DNA of 64,000 nt. It comes from Xenorhabdus nematophila ATCC 19061. Lineage in GTDB: Bacteria; Pseudomonadota; Gammaproteobacteria; Enterobacterales; Enterobacteriaceae. Location of the stretch: positions 744,001 through 808,000 of the forward strand of contig NC_014228.1 of the NCBI RefSeq assembly GCF_000252955.1, written 5' to 3'. Below the pieces are notes generated by a model. The model searched no databases. It saw only the letters and a list, made by a program, of their open reading frames with translations, and had not been told where the DNA came from. How positions within the stretch are numbered: position 1 is the first letter of the stretch; every line of letters begins with the position of its first letter. A program made the position numbers and the translations under genes. Positions 42,352-52,907 of the stretch are shown here, piece by piece.

Positions 42352-42385
42352 AAGGAACTTCAACGCTCAATTAAGTCAACATTGA

Positions 42386-43768
42386 TTATTTACGACGCCA
42401 TGTTGTTCCCTGTGGGCCATCTTCCAGCTCAATGCCCAGTTCATTTAACTGATTACGCGCTGCATCAGCCAATGCCCACTCTTTGTTTTTACGAGCATCG
42501 TTGCGTTGTTTGATGAGTGCTTCGATTTGAGCAACGTCATCATCCACTTGCGCCCCACCTTGCAGGAAGTGCTCTGGTTCTTGTTCCAGAAGGCCAAGAA
42601 TACCCGCTAATTTACGCAGTTCAGCCGCCAGTCCATTCGCCGCGACAATGTCTTCAGCCTTCAATCGGTTAATTTCACGCGCCATATCAAACAGGACTGA
42701 ATACGCTTCTGGTGTGTTGAAATCATCATTCATCGCCTCTGTGAAACGGGCTTCAAACCCTGCTCCACCCGCAGGCTGAGCCGATTTATCGGTACCCCGC
42801 AGAGAAGTATAGAGACGCTCAAGGGAAGTTCGCGCCTGTTTCAGATTCTCTTCTGTATAGTTTAACTGGCTGCGATAGTGGCCGGACAGCAAGAAGTAAC
42901 GTACAGTTTCAGCATCGTAATAACCCAGTACATCACGAATAGTAAAAAAGTTATTCAGTGATTTGGACATCTTCTCTCTGTCCACCATGACCATGCCGGA
43001 GTGCATCCAGTAATTCACGTAAGGGCCATCGTGGGCACAAGTCGATTGAGCAATCTCATTTTCATGGTGCGGGAACATCAGGTCAGAACCACCGCCATGA
43101 ATATCGAAATGGTGACCAAGCGTTTTGCCGTTCATGGCAGAACATTCAATATGCCAACCCGGACGACCGGTTCCCCACGGAGATTCCCAGCTAGGCTCTC
43201 CCTGTTTGGACATTTTCCACAACACAAAATCCATTGGATTGCGTTTTACATCTGCCACTTCAACACGCGCACCCGCTTGCAATTGTTCCAAATCCTGACG
43301 GGAAAGCAGACCATAATCAGGGTTCGTATCAATGGAGAACATCACATCACCATTCGCGGCAACATAAGCGTGTCCGCGTTCAATCAATGTTTCTGTAATT
43401 TCAATAATTTCTTGTATATGGTGTGTTGCACGCGGTTCTGAATCCGGGCGCAGGATATTCAGTGCGTCAAAGTCGTTGTGCATTTCTGCCAACATGCGGG
43501 TGGTCAAATCGTCACAACTTTCATTATTTTCAATTGCGCGTTTGATGATTTTGTCATCGACATCGGTAACGTTACGAACATAAGTCAGATCATATCCCAA
43601 GTAACGCAAATAACGGGCAATTGCGTCAAAGGCAACAAACGTTCTGCCGTGACCAATATGACATAAATCATAAATAGTGATACCGCACACGTACATGCCC
43701 ACTTTTCCTTCATGAATCGGCTTAAATTCTTCTTTTTGGCGGCTGAGAGTATTGAAAATTTTTAGCAT
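42386..43768 (-). CDS. cysS: Cysteinyl-tRNA synthetase
   Basis: 460-residue class Ia aminoacyl-tRNA synthetase. The HIGH motif is in [16 protein letters not shown] and KMSKS is in [11 protein letters not shown]. Zinc ligands that select cysteine are present: the N-terminal YVCGITIYD cysteine, the IECSAM cysteine and the FPHHENE histidine/glutamate. Full E. coli length. Divergent from ppiB over about 330 bp, as in E. coli. Confidence 0.98.
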   Translation of the reverse strand: MLKIFNTLSRQKEEFKPIHEGKVGMYVCGITIYDLCHIGHGRTFVAFDAIARYLRYLGYDLTYVRNVTDVDDKIIKRAIENNESCDDLTTRMLAEMHNDFDALNILRPDSEPRATHHIQEIIEITETLIERGHAYVAANGDVMFSIDTNPDYGLLSRQDLEQLQAGARVEVADVKRNPMDFVLWKMSKQGEPSWESPWGTGRPGWHIECSAMNGKTLGHHFDIHGGGSDLMFPHHENEIAQSTCAHDGPYVNYWMHSGMVMVDREKMSKSLNNFFTIRDVLGYYDAETVRYFLLSGHYRSQLNYTEENLKQARTSLERLYTSLRGTDKSAQPAGGAGFEARFTEAMNDDFNTPEAYSVLFDMAREINRLKAEDIVAANGLAAELRKLAGILGLLEQEPEHFLQGGAQVDDDVAQIEALIKQRNDARKNKEWALADAARNQLNELGIELEDGPQGTTWRRK

Positions 43769-44099
43769 CAGTGGGTTTTCCGTAAAAATTGATGTACGTG
43801 TAATAAAATCGAGTTAATGTGCTGATTATAAGCTTCTTCATCAGCGATATAAATATACTCGTCCTCTTTCAAGGGGCAGCTTTGTTAACCGTAATTCGAA
43901 ATACACGGGTTATAAACTAGAATACAGAGAAGCAAGAACAGTTATTTCACCTTGATATGCAAGGCATTGCAAGTGCCGGGTATTCGCCTTGTCTGATAAG
44001 GTTTCAGGTTACTGACTCAAAATCTCAGATATGATATAACAGCAGTTTCCCGAATCCCTGAATTCAGGGTCAATCAAAACTATTATTAGGATTTTTATT
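43769..44099. other. cysS-ppiB divergent promoter region
   Basis: About 330 bp between the two divergent starts. It should hold both promoters. No operator consensus and no coding remnant recognised. Confidence 0.5.
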
Positions 44100-44594
44100 A
44101 TGGTGACTTTCCACACCAACTTTGGCGATATCGTAATTAACACTTTTGCTGATAAAGCGCCTGTAACTGTTCAGAACTTCTTAAATTACTGCACTGAAGG
44201 TTTTTACGACAACACAATTTTCCACCGTGTTATCAACGGATTCATGATTCAAGGCGGTGGCTTCGAACCTGGCATGAATCAGAAAGTAACAAAAGATACT
44301 ATCAAGAACGAAGCTAACAACGGCCTTAAAAACAGCCGCGGCACTCTCGCAATGGCACGTACCAATGATCCACATTCCGCCACTGCCCAGTTTTTCATTA
44401 ACGTTGTTGACAACGATTTCCTGAACTTCCGTTCAGAGCGTCCGGATGGATGGGGTTATTGCGTATTCGCTGAAGTGGTTGAAGGCATGGACGTGGTTGA
44501 TAAAATCAAGGCAGTTTCCACTGGCCGCAGCGGTATGCACCAGGATGTCCCACGCGAAGATGTGATCATTGAACGCGTGACTGTCAGCGAATAA
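44100..44594 (+). CDS. ppiB: Peptidyl-prolyl cis-trans isomerase B (cyclophilin)
   Basis: 164-residue cytoplasmic cyclophilin that speeds prolyl isomerisation during folding. No signal peptide. Catalytic core [15 protein letters not shown] (arginine), [14 protein letters not shown] and [20 protein letters not shown] are all present. AGGA lies upstream of the ATG. lpxH follows 28 bp later, likely in the same transcript. Confidence 0.98.
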   Translation: MVTFHTNFGDIVINTFADKAPVTVQNFLNYCTEGFYDNTIFHRVINGFMIQGGGFEPGMNQKVTKDTIKNEANNGLKNSRGTLAMARTNDPHSATAQFFINVVDNDFLNFRSERPDGWGYCVFAEVVEGMDVVDKIKAVSTGRSGMHQDVPREDVIIERVTVSE

Positions 44595-44622
44595 TCACTG
44601 TTAGAAAATAACTAATCGTTAC

Positions 44623-45345
44623 ATGAATACACTGTTTATTGCAGATTTGCATCTCAGTGAGCAAGAACCGGCAATAACTGCCGGTTTTCTGCGTTTTTTA
44701 CGTGAAGATGCGATCCATGCTGAAAGTCTTTATATCCTCGGTGATTTTTTCGATTACTGGATTGGTGATGATGATCCCAACCCACTTCATGTCACAGTCG
44801 CTCAGGCCCTCAATGAACTAAAGCAAAAAGGCATTTCTTGTTATTTCATTCATGGCAATCGTGATTTCCTGCTTGGTTCCCGTTTTGCCAAACAAAGTGG
44901 CTTGATCCTGCTGCCACAGGAGAAAGTACTGGAATTGTATGGTCAGCGAATTCTGATCTTACATGGCGATACCTTATGTACAGATGATATCGGTTATCAG
45001 CAGTATCGTAAGCGAGTACATACTCCGTGGATTCAGCGGCTGTTTTTGTTGCTTCCTTTGTTTATCCGATTAAAAATTGCTGCCAAAATGCGTGCGGGTA
45101 GCCAATATGCTAATAGCCAGAAGTCTGAAATTATCATGGATGTCAATCAACACGCGGTGATTGAGCATTTCAAAAAACATCAGGTTGATTGGATGATCCA
45201 CGGTCATACTCATCGTCCGGCCATTCATGCTATTGAGGTTGATGGTAAAACTGTACATCGCGGTGTACTGGGTGCATGGCATGAACAAGGTTCAATGTTT
45301 AAAGTGACAGAAACATCCATTGAGTTGATCTCTTTTCATTTCTGA
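44623..45345 (+). CDS. lpxH: UDP-2,3-diacylglucosamine diphosphatase
   Basis: 240-residue peripheral membrane metallophosphoesterase that makes lipid X in lipid A synthesis. Binuclear metal motifs in order: [29 protein letters not shown] and [11 protein letters not shown]. coli length. The ribosome binding site is poor, so it may depend on translation of ppiB. Confidence 0.98.
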   Translation: MNTLFIADLHLSEQEPAITAGFLRFLREDAIHAESLYILGDFFDYWIGDDDPNPLHVTVAQALNELKQKGISCYFIHGNRDFLLGSRFAKQSGLILLPQEKVLELYGQRILILHGDTLCTDDIGYQQYRKRVHTPWIQRLFLLLPLFIRLKIAAKMRAGSQYANSQKSEIIMDVNQHAVIEHFKKHQVDWMIHGHTHRPAIHAIEVDGKTVHRGVLGAWHEQGSMFKVTETSIELISFHF

Positions 45346-45382
45346 GCTCGCTTAAATTTTTAAAAAATCGGTAATTCAAATG

Positions 45383-45398
45383 ACGCAAACGTTTTCCT
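45383..45398. promoter_or_regulatory. PurR operator upstream of purEK
   Basis: ACGCAAACGTTTTCCT fits the PurR consensus ACGCAAACGTTTTCNT exactly. A TATGAT -10-like hexamer lies at 45415-45420, so bound repressor would cover the promoter. It is 83 bp upstream of the purE start. Strong basis for purine repression. Confidence 0.92.
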
Positions 45399-45480
45399 TG
45401 CAGAATTAGCGTGATATGATCCACCACCTTAAACATCATTTTTTGTTCTGGTAGATACCCAATACAGGAGCATCTGATTT

Positions 45481-46047
45481 ATGACGGCCAGCTCTGATCC
45501 TTCAAAAGCGATTTCCACAGCAGCCATTTCCCCTACAACAATATCAGCGCAGAAACACGCCAAAATCGCCATTGTCATGGGCTCAAAAAGCGACTGGACA
45601 ACAATGCAACATGCGGCCGATATCTTGACCGCGCTGGCGATCCCTTTTCACGTTGAAATTGTGTCGGCACACCGGACACCCGATAAACTTTTTTATTTTG
45701 CTGAGCAAGCTAAACAAAACGGTTTTGATGTCATTATCGCGGGTGCCGGTGGTGCAGCACATTTACCCGGAATGCTGGCTGCCAAAACCTTAGTGCCTGT
45801 GTTTGGTGTTCCTGTACAAAGCGCTGCACTCAGTGGTGTTGATAGCTTATATTCAATTGTCCAAATGCCAAAAGGTATTCCGGTGGGTACGCTGGCCATT
45901 GGCAAGGCAGGAGCCGCAAATGCAGCACTGCTGGCGGCACAGGTACTGGCTTTGCATGATGATAAGGTATTCCAGCGTCTGTCATATTGGCGCCAAGCAC
46001 AAACACAGGATGTCTTGGATAATCCTGACCCACGGGAGAATGTATGA
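45481..46047 (+). CDS. purE: N5-carboxyaminoimidazole ribonucleotide mutase
   Basis: 188 residues. Converts N5-CAIR to CAIR in purine synthesis. Active-site loops: [30 protein letters not shown] and [21 protein letters not shown]. The core starts at about residue 28; a Ser/Thr/Ala-rich extension of about 27 residues precedes it, longer than E. coli PurE (169). AGGAG lies upstream of the first ATG, which supports the extended start; no internal ATG precedes the core. ATGA overlap with purK. Confidence 0.97.
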   Translation: MTASSDPSKAISTAAISPTTISAQKHAKIAIVMGSKSDWTTMQHAADILTALAIPFHVEIVSAHRTPDKLFYFAEQAKQNGFDVIIAGAGGAAHLPGMLAAKTLVPVFGVPVQSAALSGVDSLYSIVQMPKGIPVGTLAIGKAGAANAALLAAQVLALHDDKVFQRLSYWRQAQTQDVLDNPDPRENV

Positions 46048-47111
46048 AACCTGTTTGCGTATTGGGAAATGGTCAGTTAGGCCGAATGTTGCGTCAGGCA
46101 GGTGAACCGTTGGGGATTGCTGTTTATCCTGTTGGATTGGATGCGGAGCCGGAGGCTGTACCTTATCAGAGCAGTATTATCACGGCTGAAATTGAACGTT
46201 GGCCGGAAACACCCCTCACTCGTGAACTGGCGCATCACAAAGCGTTTATCAATCGCGATATTTTCCCGCAACTGGCTGATCGCCTGCCACAAAAACAGCT
46301 TATGGATACGTTGGGCTTGGCAACAGCACCGTGGCGGCTGCTTTCCGACCCCAGCCAATGGCCGCAGCTATTTGCTGAATTAGGTGATTTTCTCATCGTT
46401 AAACGCCGGACAGGTGGCTATGACGGGCGGGGCCAATGGCGTGTCCGTCCCGGTAATGAAACAGAATTGCTACCTGAAATATATGGCGAGTGTATCGTAG
46501 AACAAGGCATTCCATTTTCAGGTGAAGTGTCACTGGTTGGTGCACGTAATGCTCAGGGTGAATCGGTATTTTATACACTGACTCACAACCTGCATCAGGA
46601 AGGTATTTTGCGTACCAGTGTTGCCTTACCCGATGCAGATAAAAAGTTACAGCAACAAGCAGAAAAAATGCTCTCCGCCATCATGGATCACCTAAGCTAT
46701 GTCGGTGTGATGGCGATGGAATGTTTTATTGTTGATGACAATTTGCTGATCAATGAATTGGCACCGCGTGTTCACAATAGCGGTCACTGGACACAAAACG
46801 GCGCGTCTATCAGTCAGTTTGAACTTCACTTACGGGCGATTCTGGATCTCCCCATGCCCCAACCAGAAATCTTTGCACCATCCGTTATGATCAATCTGAT
46901 CGGTACAGAAATAAATCCCGCATGGCTGAATTTACCGCTGGTTCGTTTACATTGGTATGAAAAGGAAGTTCTTCCGGCACGTAAAGTAGGACACCTGAAT
47001 CTGGTTCATTCTGATAGCGATATATTAAAAACAACGTTACAAAGATTGACTTCATTATTACCTGAAGAGTACCAAAGCGGACTTGAATGGGCACAATCTA
47101 AATTAAGTTAA
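46044..47111 (+). CDS. purK: N5-carboxyaminoimidazole ribonucleotide synthase
   Basis: 355-residue ATP-grasp enzyme that makes N5-CAIR from AIR, bicarbonate and ATP. N-terminal [15 protein letters not shown], the ATP-grasp lysine/loop [29 protein letters not shown] and the metal site [14 protein letters not shown] are visible. It overlaps the purE stop by 4 bp (ATGA), so it is coupled, and is under the same PurR box. A hairpin follows. Confidence 0.98.
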   Translation: MKPVCVLGNGQLGRMLRQAGEPLGIAVYPVGLDAEPEAVPYQSSIITAEIERWPETPLTRELAHHKAFINRDIFPQLADRLPQKQLMDTLGLATAPWRLLSDPSQWPQLFAELGDFLIVKRRTGGYDGRGQWRVRPGNETELLPEIYGECIVEQGIPFSGEVSLVGARNAQGESVFYTLTHNLHQEGILRTSVALPDADKKLQQQAEKMLSAIMDHLSYVGVMAMECFIVDDNLLINELAPRVHNSGHWTQNGASISQFELHLRAILDLPMPQPEIFAPSVMINLIGTEINPAWLNLPLVRLHWYEKEVLPARKVGHLNLVHSDSDILKTTLQRLTSLLPEEYQSGLEWAQSKLS

Positions 47112-47124
47112 AAAAATCATGCTA

Positions 47125-47156
47125 AAGCGGTAAGGCTGCAAAATAGCTTACCGCTT
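47125..47156 (+). terminator. Probable terminator of purEK
   Basis: Exact 10-bp arms AAGCGGTAAG/CTTACCGCTT (47125-47134 and 47147-47156), followed by ATAATATT. Good stem, weak U tract, 14 nt after purK. Confidence 0.6.
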
Positions 47157-47558
47157 ATAATATTAGACAAATTAATAATTTTTATTTTTTTGATAATGCA
47201 GGGCTTGGCAAAAGAGTTAAGCATCCGATATCTATTATTTGCCTTGATTTAGAAAAATAGCCTATAAAAACGCTGAAAAGGCATTTGAATATAATAAATC
47301 AGATCAGAAAATTCATCCTCAAATTAAAAATAAATTAATACCTCCAATCTATTTTTTAAATACCTCAATTCCATTACAAAGTGCACTGCTATTAAAATCA
47401 GCACACGTTGAAAACAAGAAAAAACAAAATGATCTACTACCTACTTAGAACTCTAATAAATCATAAAAAATACACAATAATTATTTGACATAAGACCACA
47501 ATTCGATAAACGTGGTGACCTGATCGTTAATTCTCCACAAGATAACAGGAGGTAGTAC
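47157..47558. other. AT-rich intergenic, possible decayed coding stretch
   Basis: About 400 bp before the Tsx-like gene. A frame is open on + from 47248 to 47448 (about 66 codons, lysine-rich) without any ATG or ribosome binding site, and without recognised homology; it may be a relic or chance. A TTGACA at 47485-47490 may be part of the next gene's promoter. Confidence 0.4.
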
Positions 47559-48362
47559 GTGCCATTGCCAAGGAAACAGGAAATCAGCAACACTTTAAGA
47601 TCCATCACCATAATAATTGCCAGTCTATTGTCCATCTTCCTGTTCTCAACGCACGCTCAGGCAGAGAGTTTCGTCAATTTTCAATCTATTGATACCAGCC
47701 TGTACTTTCAGTCTGAAAATCAAGTTGATCCGAAAAAAACCATCTCACCTATTGTAGAAGCATTTGGGGATTACAAAATCGGCGATATGTATGTCTACAG
47801 TATTTGGCAAAATTCACTGCAACATGACTATAAAGGCGATAAAAGTACCTATTACTATAAATTTGTACCACGGCTCAGTGCCAGTAAAATCACAGGACAT
47901 GATCTCTCTTATGGCCCATTGAAAGATGTGCTATTTGCCCAATGGATTGCCAAAACTAAGAACATGAAATACGATTATTTCCCCGGTATCAGTTTTGATT
48001 GGCAGGTGGATAATTTCAGTTGGTTACGCACTATTTTTTATTTTGAAAACAATGCCAAAGGCAGTTGGAATGATCAGCGTATCCATATTGATTATGGTAT
48101 TCCTTTCAATAATCCATTAGGTGATTTCCGCATCGTGGGAACGTTCGATTATACTCTGGGGCTACGCGATAATCCTGAAATGCTCGAATTTAAACCTGAG
48201 TTGCACTATGACTTAGGAAAGCAATTGGGGTATCAATCAGGTCATTTGTGGACAGGAATTGTCGTGAATCTTGGCAAAAATAAGTACAAAATCAAAAATA
48301 CGCCTGACTTCCGCACGAATCAATTTAGCTATGGGATATTTATTCGATACAGCTTTTTCTAA
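47559..48362 (+). CDS. Tsx-like outer-membrane channel protein
   Basis: 267 residues, beginning with GTG after an excellent AGGAGG (8 nt spacing). A signal peptide of about 35 residues has a positive start and a hydrophobic core ending in THAQA. The mature part alternates aromatic and polar residues as in beta-barrels and ends in the sorting signal YGIFIRYSFF. Blocks such as FGDYKIGDMYVY, YYYKFVPRLS, PELHYDLGKQLG and TNQFSYGIFIRYSFF recall the nucleoside-specific channel Tsx family. The MFS gene that follows 54 bp later suggests a two-membrane uptake unit. Family call moderate; substrate unproven. Confidence 0.72.
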   Translation: MPLPRKQEISNTLRSITIIIASLLSIFLFSTHAQAESFVNFQSIDTSLYFQSENQVDPKKTISPIVEAFGDYKIGDMYVYSIWQNSLQHDYKGDKSTYYYKFVPRLSASKITGHDLSYGPLKDVLFAQWIAKTKNMKYDYFPGISFDWQVDNFSWLRTIFYFENNAKGSWNDQRIHIDYGIPFNNPLGDFRIVGTFDYTLGLRDNPEMLEFKPELHYDLGKQLGYQSGHLWTGIVVNLGKNKYKIKNTPDFRTNQFSYGIFIRYSFF

Positions 48363-48416
48363 TAAACACTTAAAATAGTGCCGTTTTTAATGGTTTATAT
48401 CCTTAATGGGGTCACA

Positions 48417-49694
48417 ATGTCCATTCAACACGACAAATTCGGGCGTACTTATCAGTGGTTTTTGCTGATACTTTTAGGCATGGTCTATTTTTTATCCACA
48501 GCAACAACCTTTACGTCATTAGGTGTTGTCCTACCCAGTATGATCAATGAACTGGGCTGGAGCTGGACTAATGCGGGTTTAGGATTCACCCTACTTGGCC
48601 TGACATGCGGGCTGTCCAGTTTTCTGCCTACGGTGTTCATTCGTAAGCTGGGTGTCCGATTCACGCTGGCCATCGGGCTGTTGATTTTTTTGACTGGTTT
48701 CTATCATCTTTATCACACTTACGTTATTTCATCGTATTTTATCGGCACGGCGTTGATTGGTGTTGGTTTTACCTTTCTGGCGACGGTGCCGGGCACTTAT
48801 GTCATTTCACGCTTATATGAAAAACAATCTCTTGCCTTTGGCTTCTATTTTACGATTGGCGGATTGGGAGGTGTGATTGGCCCGTGGATCTATTTTCTGG
48901 CAACCCGTGTTTGGGGTACTTGGCGGATGCACTGGATGATTTCAGCTATTGTTCTTTCTATTTTTGTGATCCTGACCATTATTACGCTTCAGGAAGGTAA
49001 AAAAGAAATTGCTCATGCCAAGGCTGTGAATCAAAAACATAATAATCAATCTACCCTCAGTATTTATCGCACTAAACAGCACTGGACTGTGCATCAGGCA
49101 CTGCGGACATGGCAATTTTATGTGATTGCCGCAAGTTACACTGCGTTTCTATGGTGTGGCATTACGGTCAATAGTTTTGCAGTGGCTCATATTATCGAAA
49201 ACGGTTTCAGCGAAGCTATCGCCGCAGGGCTACTGAGCGCAATGGCCTTTATCAATGCGTTTTCCCGATTGGCTGGCGGCGCAAGCGGTGAATGGATAGA
49301 TCCGAAGAAATTACTGGTGGGCAGCCTGACTATTATCATTCTTGGTTTGATTGCTCTCAGTATTGCTTCTTCATGGCCGTTCTTGATTGCGTTTGCCGCA
49401 TTTGTCGGAATGGGATACGGGGTCACTTTTCTCGCTTCCAGTGTATTGCTGGCTAACTATTTTGGCCGCAAACCTTATCTGGAACTGTTTTCAATCATGA
49501 ACCTGATTTCCACGCTGGCTTGTCTGGCGCCTTTCTTTGCCGGCGCTATTAAAGATTATTCCGGTAGTTTCACTTCAGCATTTTTAATTATTATTATCCC
49601 TGTGTTTGTTGTTATTGTCGTCACGCTGATGATGAAACCCCCTGTTCAGAAGCCGAGAAAACAGCCAGAAAAAGAGGCTCAATTCACGGAATAA
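48417..49694 (+). CDS. Major facilitator superfamily transporter
   Basis: 425 residues with about 12 hydrophobic helices. The N-terminal half has LGVVLPSMINELGWSWTNAGLGFTLLG and GPWIYFLATRVWGTWRMHWM; a charged cytoplasmic loop lies near residue 200; the second half has SRLAGGASGEWIDPKKLL, where the MFS motif A is weak. The pattern resembles monocarboxylate/oxalate-formate type permeases. The ATG at 48417 follows GGGG; the frame is open to 48378 without support. Probably co-transcribed with the Tsx-like gene. Substrate unknown. Confidence 0.87.
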   Translation: MSIQHDKFGRTYQWFLLILLGMVYFLSTATTFTSLGVVLPSMINELGWSWTNAGLGFTLLGLTCGLSSFLPTVFIRKLGVRFTLAIGLLIFLTGFYHLYHTYVISSYFIGTALIGVGFTFLATVPGTYVISRLYEKQSLAFGFYFTIGGLGGVIGPWIYFLATRVWGTWRMHWMISAIVLSIFVILTIITLQEGKKEIAHAKAVNQKHNNQSTLSIYRTKQHWTVHQALRTWQFYVIAASYTAFLWCGITVNSFAVAHIIENGFSEAIAAGLLSAMAFINAFSRLAGGASGEWIDPKKLLVGSLTIIILGLIALSIASSWPFLIAFAAFVGMGYGVTFLASSVLLANYFGRKPYLELFSIMNLISTLACLAPFFAGAIKDYSGSFTSAFLIIIIPVFVVIVVTLMMKPPVQKPRKQPEKEAQFTE

Positions 49695-49739
49695 GGGGAA
49701 AATCAACTGAGACAACTCACACAAAGAAATAAAAGAAAT

Positions 49740-49774
49740 AAATGGGGAGACTTCGGTTCCATGTCTCCCCATTT
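49740..49774. terminator. Bidirectional terminator between the MFS gene and ybbP
   Basis: Exact 12-bp arms (49740-49751 and 49763-49774), A/T runs at the outer ends of both arms. Lies between convergent genes. Confidence 0.8.
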
Positions 49775-49791
49775 CAACTGATTTTCTGATT

Positions 49792-52224
49792 TTATTCCGG
49801 CAAACGTCGGTACTGGCTTTGCCTCCGCAATAAGCGGATCCCCAACCAACTACCACATAATGAAAGCAGCAGGCTACTGATGACAGGGAGCAAAAGCCAC
49901 ATTTGCCATTGCGGTTGCCACGGGAAATCAAAGACCTGAATCTGCAATAACCAAAGTGCAGCCTCAGCACCAAATGCCGCCGCCAAACCGGCCATAAAGC
50001 CAAGCAATGCAAACTCACTCCACAATGTGCGACGCAATAGTTTCTTGCTCGCACCCAATGTGCGGTATACCACTAATTCGAGCTGACGCTGGTTCATCCC
50101 AACCTGAATTTGAGCCAGCAAAAGCAATGCGCCACAAATCATGACCAAGATAACCATAATCTCCAGCGCCTTACTGACTTGCTGTAAAATGCTTTGTGCC
50201 TGCTTGATTATCGAACCGACATCCAACATGCCGATAGTCGGAAAGCGGCGGTTAATCTCCGTCAGCAACTTCCCGTCACCTTCATAATGAAAGCTGGTCA
50301 GCCACATTCCCGGCTGATTTTCCAGCGTTTCTTTGGCGAAGATAAAAATGAAATTCGGATTCACACTTTCCCAATCAACCTTGCGGATGCTGCTCACTGT
50401 GGCATGAAAAGTTCGGGTATCACCTGTGAATGTCAGTCGATCACCCACATTAATCTGCAACTGCTCAGCAACGCTCTGTTCCATGGACACTTCATCCGGC
50501 TTCGGTGGCCATGTTCCCTTGATGATCGTGTTAAAAGGCGGCAATTCTGATTTCCATGTTAAATTCAGTTCACGGCGCACGGTTGTACTATTGGGGTGCT
50601 TTGCATCAGCCCATTCAATGGCCGATTGTCCGTTCACCTCAGTCAGACGCGCGAGGATCACCGGATAGAACTCGGTCGGTTTCACCTGATACTTAGCCAG
50701 CAATTCATTAAGTTGAGTGACTTGTGGCTGAGCGATGTTAATCAGGAAATAATTCGGGCTATCAGGCGGTAATTGCTGTTGCCAACGGCTCAGTAAGTCG
50801 CTCCTTGCCATGACCAGCAAGGCCAATAACATGAATGACAAAGAAAATGCCGCCAACTGTGTCATGGTCTGAAATGGACGGCACATCAACCGGTTGACCG
50901 CCAAACGCAAACTTAACCGGCGGAATGTCACTCGTCGCAGCAGCCATAAACCCCCCCATCCCAATAGCGCCAATAGCAGGGCAACAATCGGAACGCCAGC
51001 CAATAATGACCACAACAGAGGCCTGGTCCCAGCCAGCAGTACCAACCCCACGGTCACAATCAAAGCCACCACCGGCAGGTAATAACGTAATGGCCAAATT
51101 GCAGCAGTCACGTCACTTCTTAATACGCGGGAGGGCTGAGTCGCCATTAATTGATAGTAAGGGCGGATACCCACCAGCAGAGTCATTCCCAACAATGCCC
51201 CGATAGCCCATACCCAAGGCCACATCCCCGCTGCGGGTAACATTTTGGGTAACATGCCTGCCAGAATGAGAATCAATGCAGATTCAAAAATCAAACCTAA
51301 CATCGAGCCAACCACGATGGCCGCAAGCAATATGACTAACCATTGCCCGATGATCCACTGCCGCAAAGCCCAGCGACCCGCGCCCAGCGTTTTCAGGATG
51401 GCAATCAGGTTATGTCGGCTGCGGCAATAATGGCTCATTGAAACTGCCATTGCGGCCACGGCAAGCAACAGTGTCAACAACGCCGATAACAATAGAAATT
51501 GCTGCGCCCGTTCAATGGATTGTGACAATAGGCTATTGTTTTGTTCCAGCGTCAGCCAACGTTGATCAGCTTTTAATTGCGGATCAACAAATTGCCGGAA
51601 CGATTGGATCATATCTGGAGCGCCAGAAAACATATAGCGGTAAGTTAAACGGCTGCCCGGCTGGATTGCACCTGTTGCGGCAGCATCACCAATGTTGATT
51701 AAAATCCGGGGCGATATCTGAAATGGACTGAAACCACTGTCCGGCTCTTGCAATAATTCTCCGCTGATTTTCAGGGTGGTATCCCCCACATCAAGGTTAT
51801 CGCCCACCTTAACCCCCAACAATCTCAGTAGACGGGGAGCCACCAGCACGGTGCCTTGTTTTGGTTTTAATTTTTGCGGGTTAGTTTCCAGCTCGCCATA
51901 CAACGGATAGTGATTATCTGCCGCTTTCACATCAGCCAGTTGCGGAATATCACCTGCATAGGTCATGGTCGAAAATGAGATTTGACGGCTTAATGTCAGG
52001 CCTTGTTCCTGACCCCTTTTAAGCCAGGCTTCATCAACAGGATAAGAGGCCCTTAAAACCAGATCGCCCGCCAAAAAATCACGACTTTGATAATGCACAC
52101 TCTGATCGATGCGATCACTAATCCGGCCTAAGGAAAGTACACAAGCCACTGCCAATGTCAGAGACAACCAAACAATCAGGAGAGATGGTGTGCGCCATTC
52201 ACGCCAGAACCAGCGCCAAATCAT
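49792..52224 (-). CDS. ybbP: ABC transporter permease YbbP
   Basis: 810-residue MacB/FtsX-type permease with a TM helix at the N terminus, a large periplasmic domain, and two FtsX cores (about 240-360 and 680-800). Blocks: LLALLTLLLAVAAMAVSMSHYCRSRHNLIAILKTLGA and, near the C terminus, QLELVVYRTLGASKKLLRRTLW, the coupling helices for the ATPase. Works with YbbA; the substrate is not known. Its start overlaps the ybbA stop (ATGA). Confidence 0.95.
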   Translation of the reverse strand: MIWRWFWREWRTPSLLIVWLSLTLAVACVLSLGRISDRIDQSVHYQSRDFLAGDLVLRASYPVDEAWLKRGQEQGLTLSRQISFSTMTYAGDIPQLADVKAADNHYPLYGELETNPQKLKPKQGTVLVAPRLLRLLGVKVGDNLDVGDTTLKISGELLQEPDSGFSPFQISPRILINIGDAAATGAIQPGSRLTYRYMFSGAPDMIQSFRQFVDPQLKADQRWLTLEQNNSLLSQSIERAQQFLLLSALLTLLLAVAAMAVSMSHYCRSRHNLIAILKTLGAGRWALRQWIIGQWLVILLAAIVVGSMLGLIFESALILILAGMLPKMLPAAGMWPWVWAIGALLGMTLLVGIRPYYQLMATQPSRVLRSDVTAAIWPLRYYLPVVALIVTVGLVLLAGTRPLLWSLLAGVPIVALLLALLGWGGLWLLRRVTFRRLSLRLAVNRLMCRPFQTMTQLAAFSLSFMLLALLVMARSDLLSRWQQQLPPDSPNYFLINIAQPQVTQLNELLAKYQVKPTEFYPVILARLTEVNGQSAIEWADAKHPNSTTVRRELNLTWKSELPPFNTIIKGTWPPKPDEVSMEQSVAEQLQINVGDRLTFTGDTRTFHATVSSIRKVDWESVNPNFIFIFAKETLENQPGMWLTSFHYEGDGKLLTEINRRFPTIGMLDVGSIIKQAQSILQQVSKALEIMVILVMICGALLLLAQIQVGMNQRQLELVVYRTLGASKKLLRRTLWSEFALLGFMAGLAAAFGAEAALWLLQIQVFDFPWQPQWQMWLLLPVISSLLLSLCGSWLGIRLLRRQSQYRRLPE

Positions 52225-52907
52225 GCTTCTTCCCTCAATTTTCCATCCACCAAACGCAAACGACGCTGACAGCGGGCAGCAAGCTGGCTGTCGTGAGTCA
52301 CTAAAATCAACGTAGTGGCATAATCATGATTAAGGGAAAACAGCAAATCAGCGATGCGATCTCCCGTCTGGCGATCAAGATTACCTGTGGGTTCGTCTGC
52401 AAACAGGATTTTGGGACGGGTACAAAACGCACGGGCCAGAGCCACTCGTTGTTGTTCCCCGCCTGAAAGCTGGGCCGGCATATGTTTCAGGCGTTTTCCC
52501 AATCCCAATTGTTCGAGTAATTCAACAGCCTGCTGACGGCTTTGATTTTCCGATTCACCGCGCAACAGTGCCGGAAGCTGGACGTTCTCCAAGGCGTTTA
52601 AGGTCGGGATCAACATAAATGACTGGAAAACAAAACCCACGTTTTCTGCCCTCAACTGTGCTCTCTGCTCCTCATTCATGCGACTGAGGTTCTTGCCCAG
52701 CAAATGCACTTCCCCAGTGCTGCCATCATCCAATCCCGCAATAATTCCAAGCAGCGTGGATTTTCCTGAACCCGACTCACCAATCAATGCAATTGTTTGT
52801 GCCGGCTCGACAATCAGCTCAACACCTTGCAATATATTAATTACCTGTTCCCCTTGACCGACATATTTAGTGAGATGATGAACTTCAAGAATACTTTCTA
52901 CAGCCAT
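52221..52907 (-). CDS. ybbA: ABC transporter ATP-binding protein YbbA
   Basis: 228-residue LolD/MacB-type ATPase. Walker [11 protein letters not shown]-loop [13 protein letters not shown], signature [15 protein letters not shown], Walker [14 protein letters not shown]-loop [16 protein letters not shown] precedes the ATG. Its 5' end overlaps the divergent tesA 5' end by 33 bp, the arrangement found in E. coli. Confidence 0.96.
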   Translation of the reverse strand: MAVESILEVHHLTKYVGQGEQVINILQGVELIVEPAQTIALIGESGSGKSTLLGIIAGLDDGSTGEVHLLGKNLSRMNEEQRAQLRAENVGFVFQSFMLIPTLNALENVQLPALLRGESENQSRQQAVELLEQLGLGKRLKHMPAQLSGGEQQRVALARAFCTRPKILFADEPTGNLDRQTGDRIADLLFSLNHDYATTLILVTHDSQLAARCQRRLRLVDGKLREEA

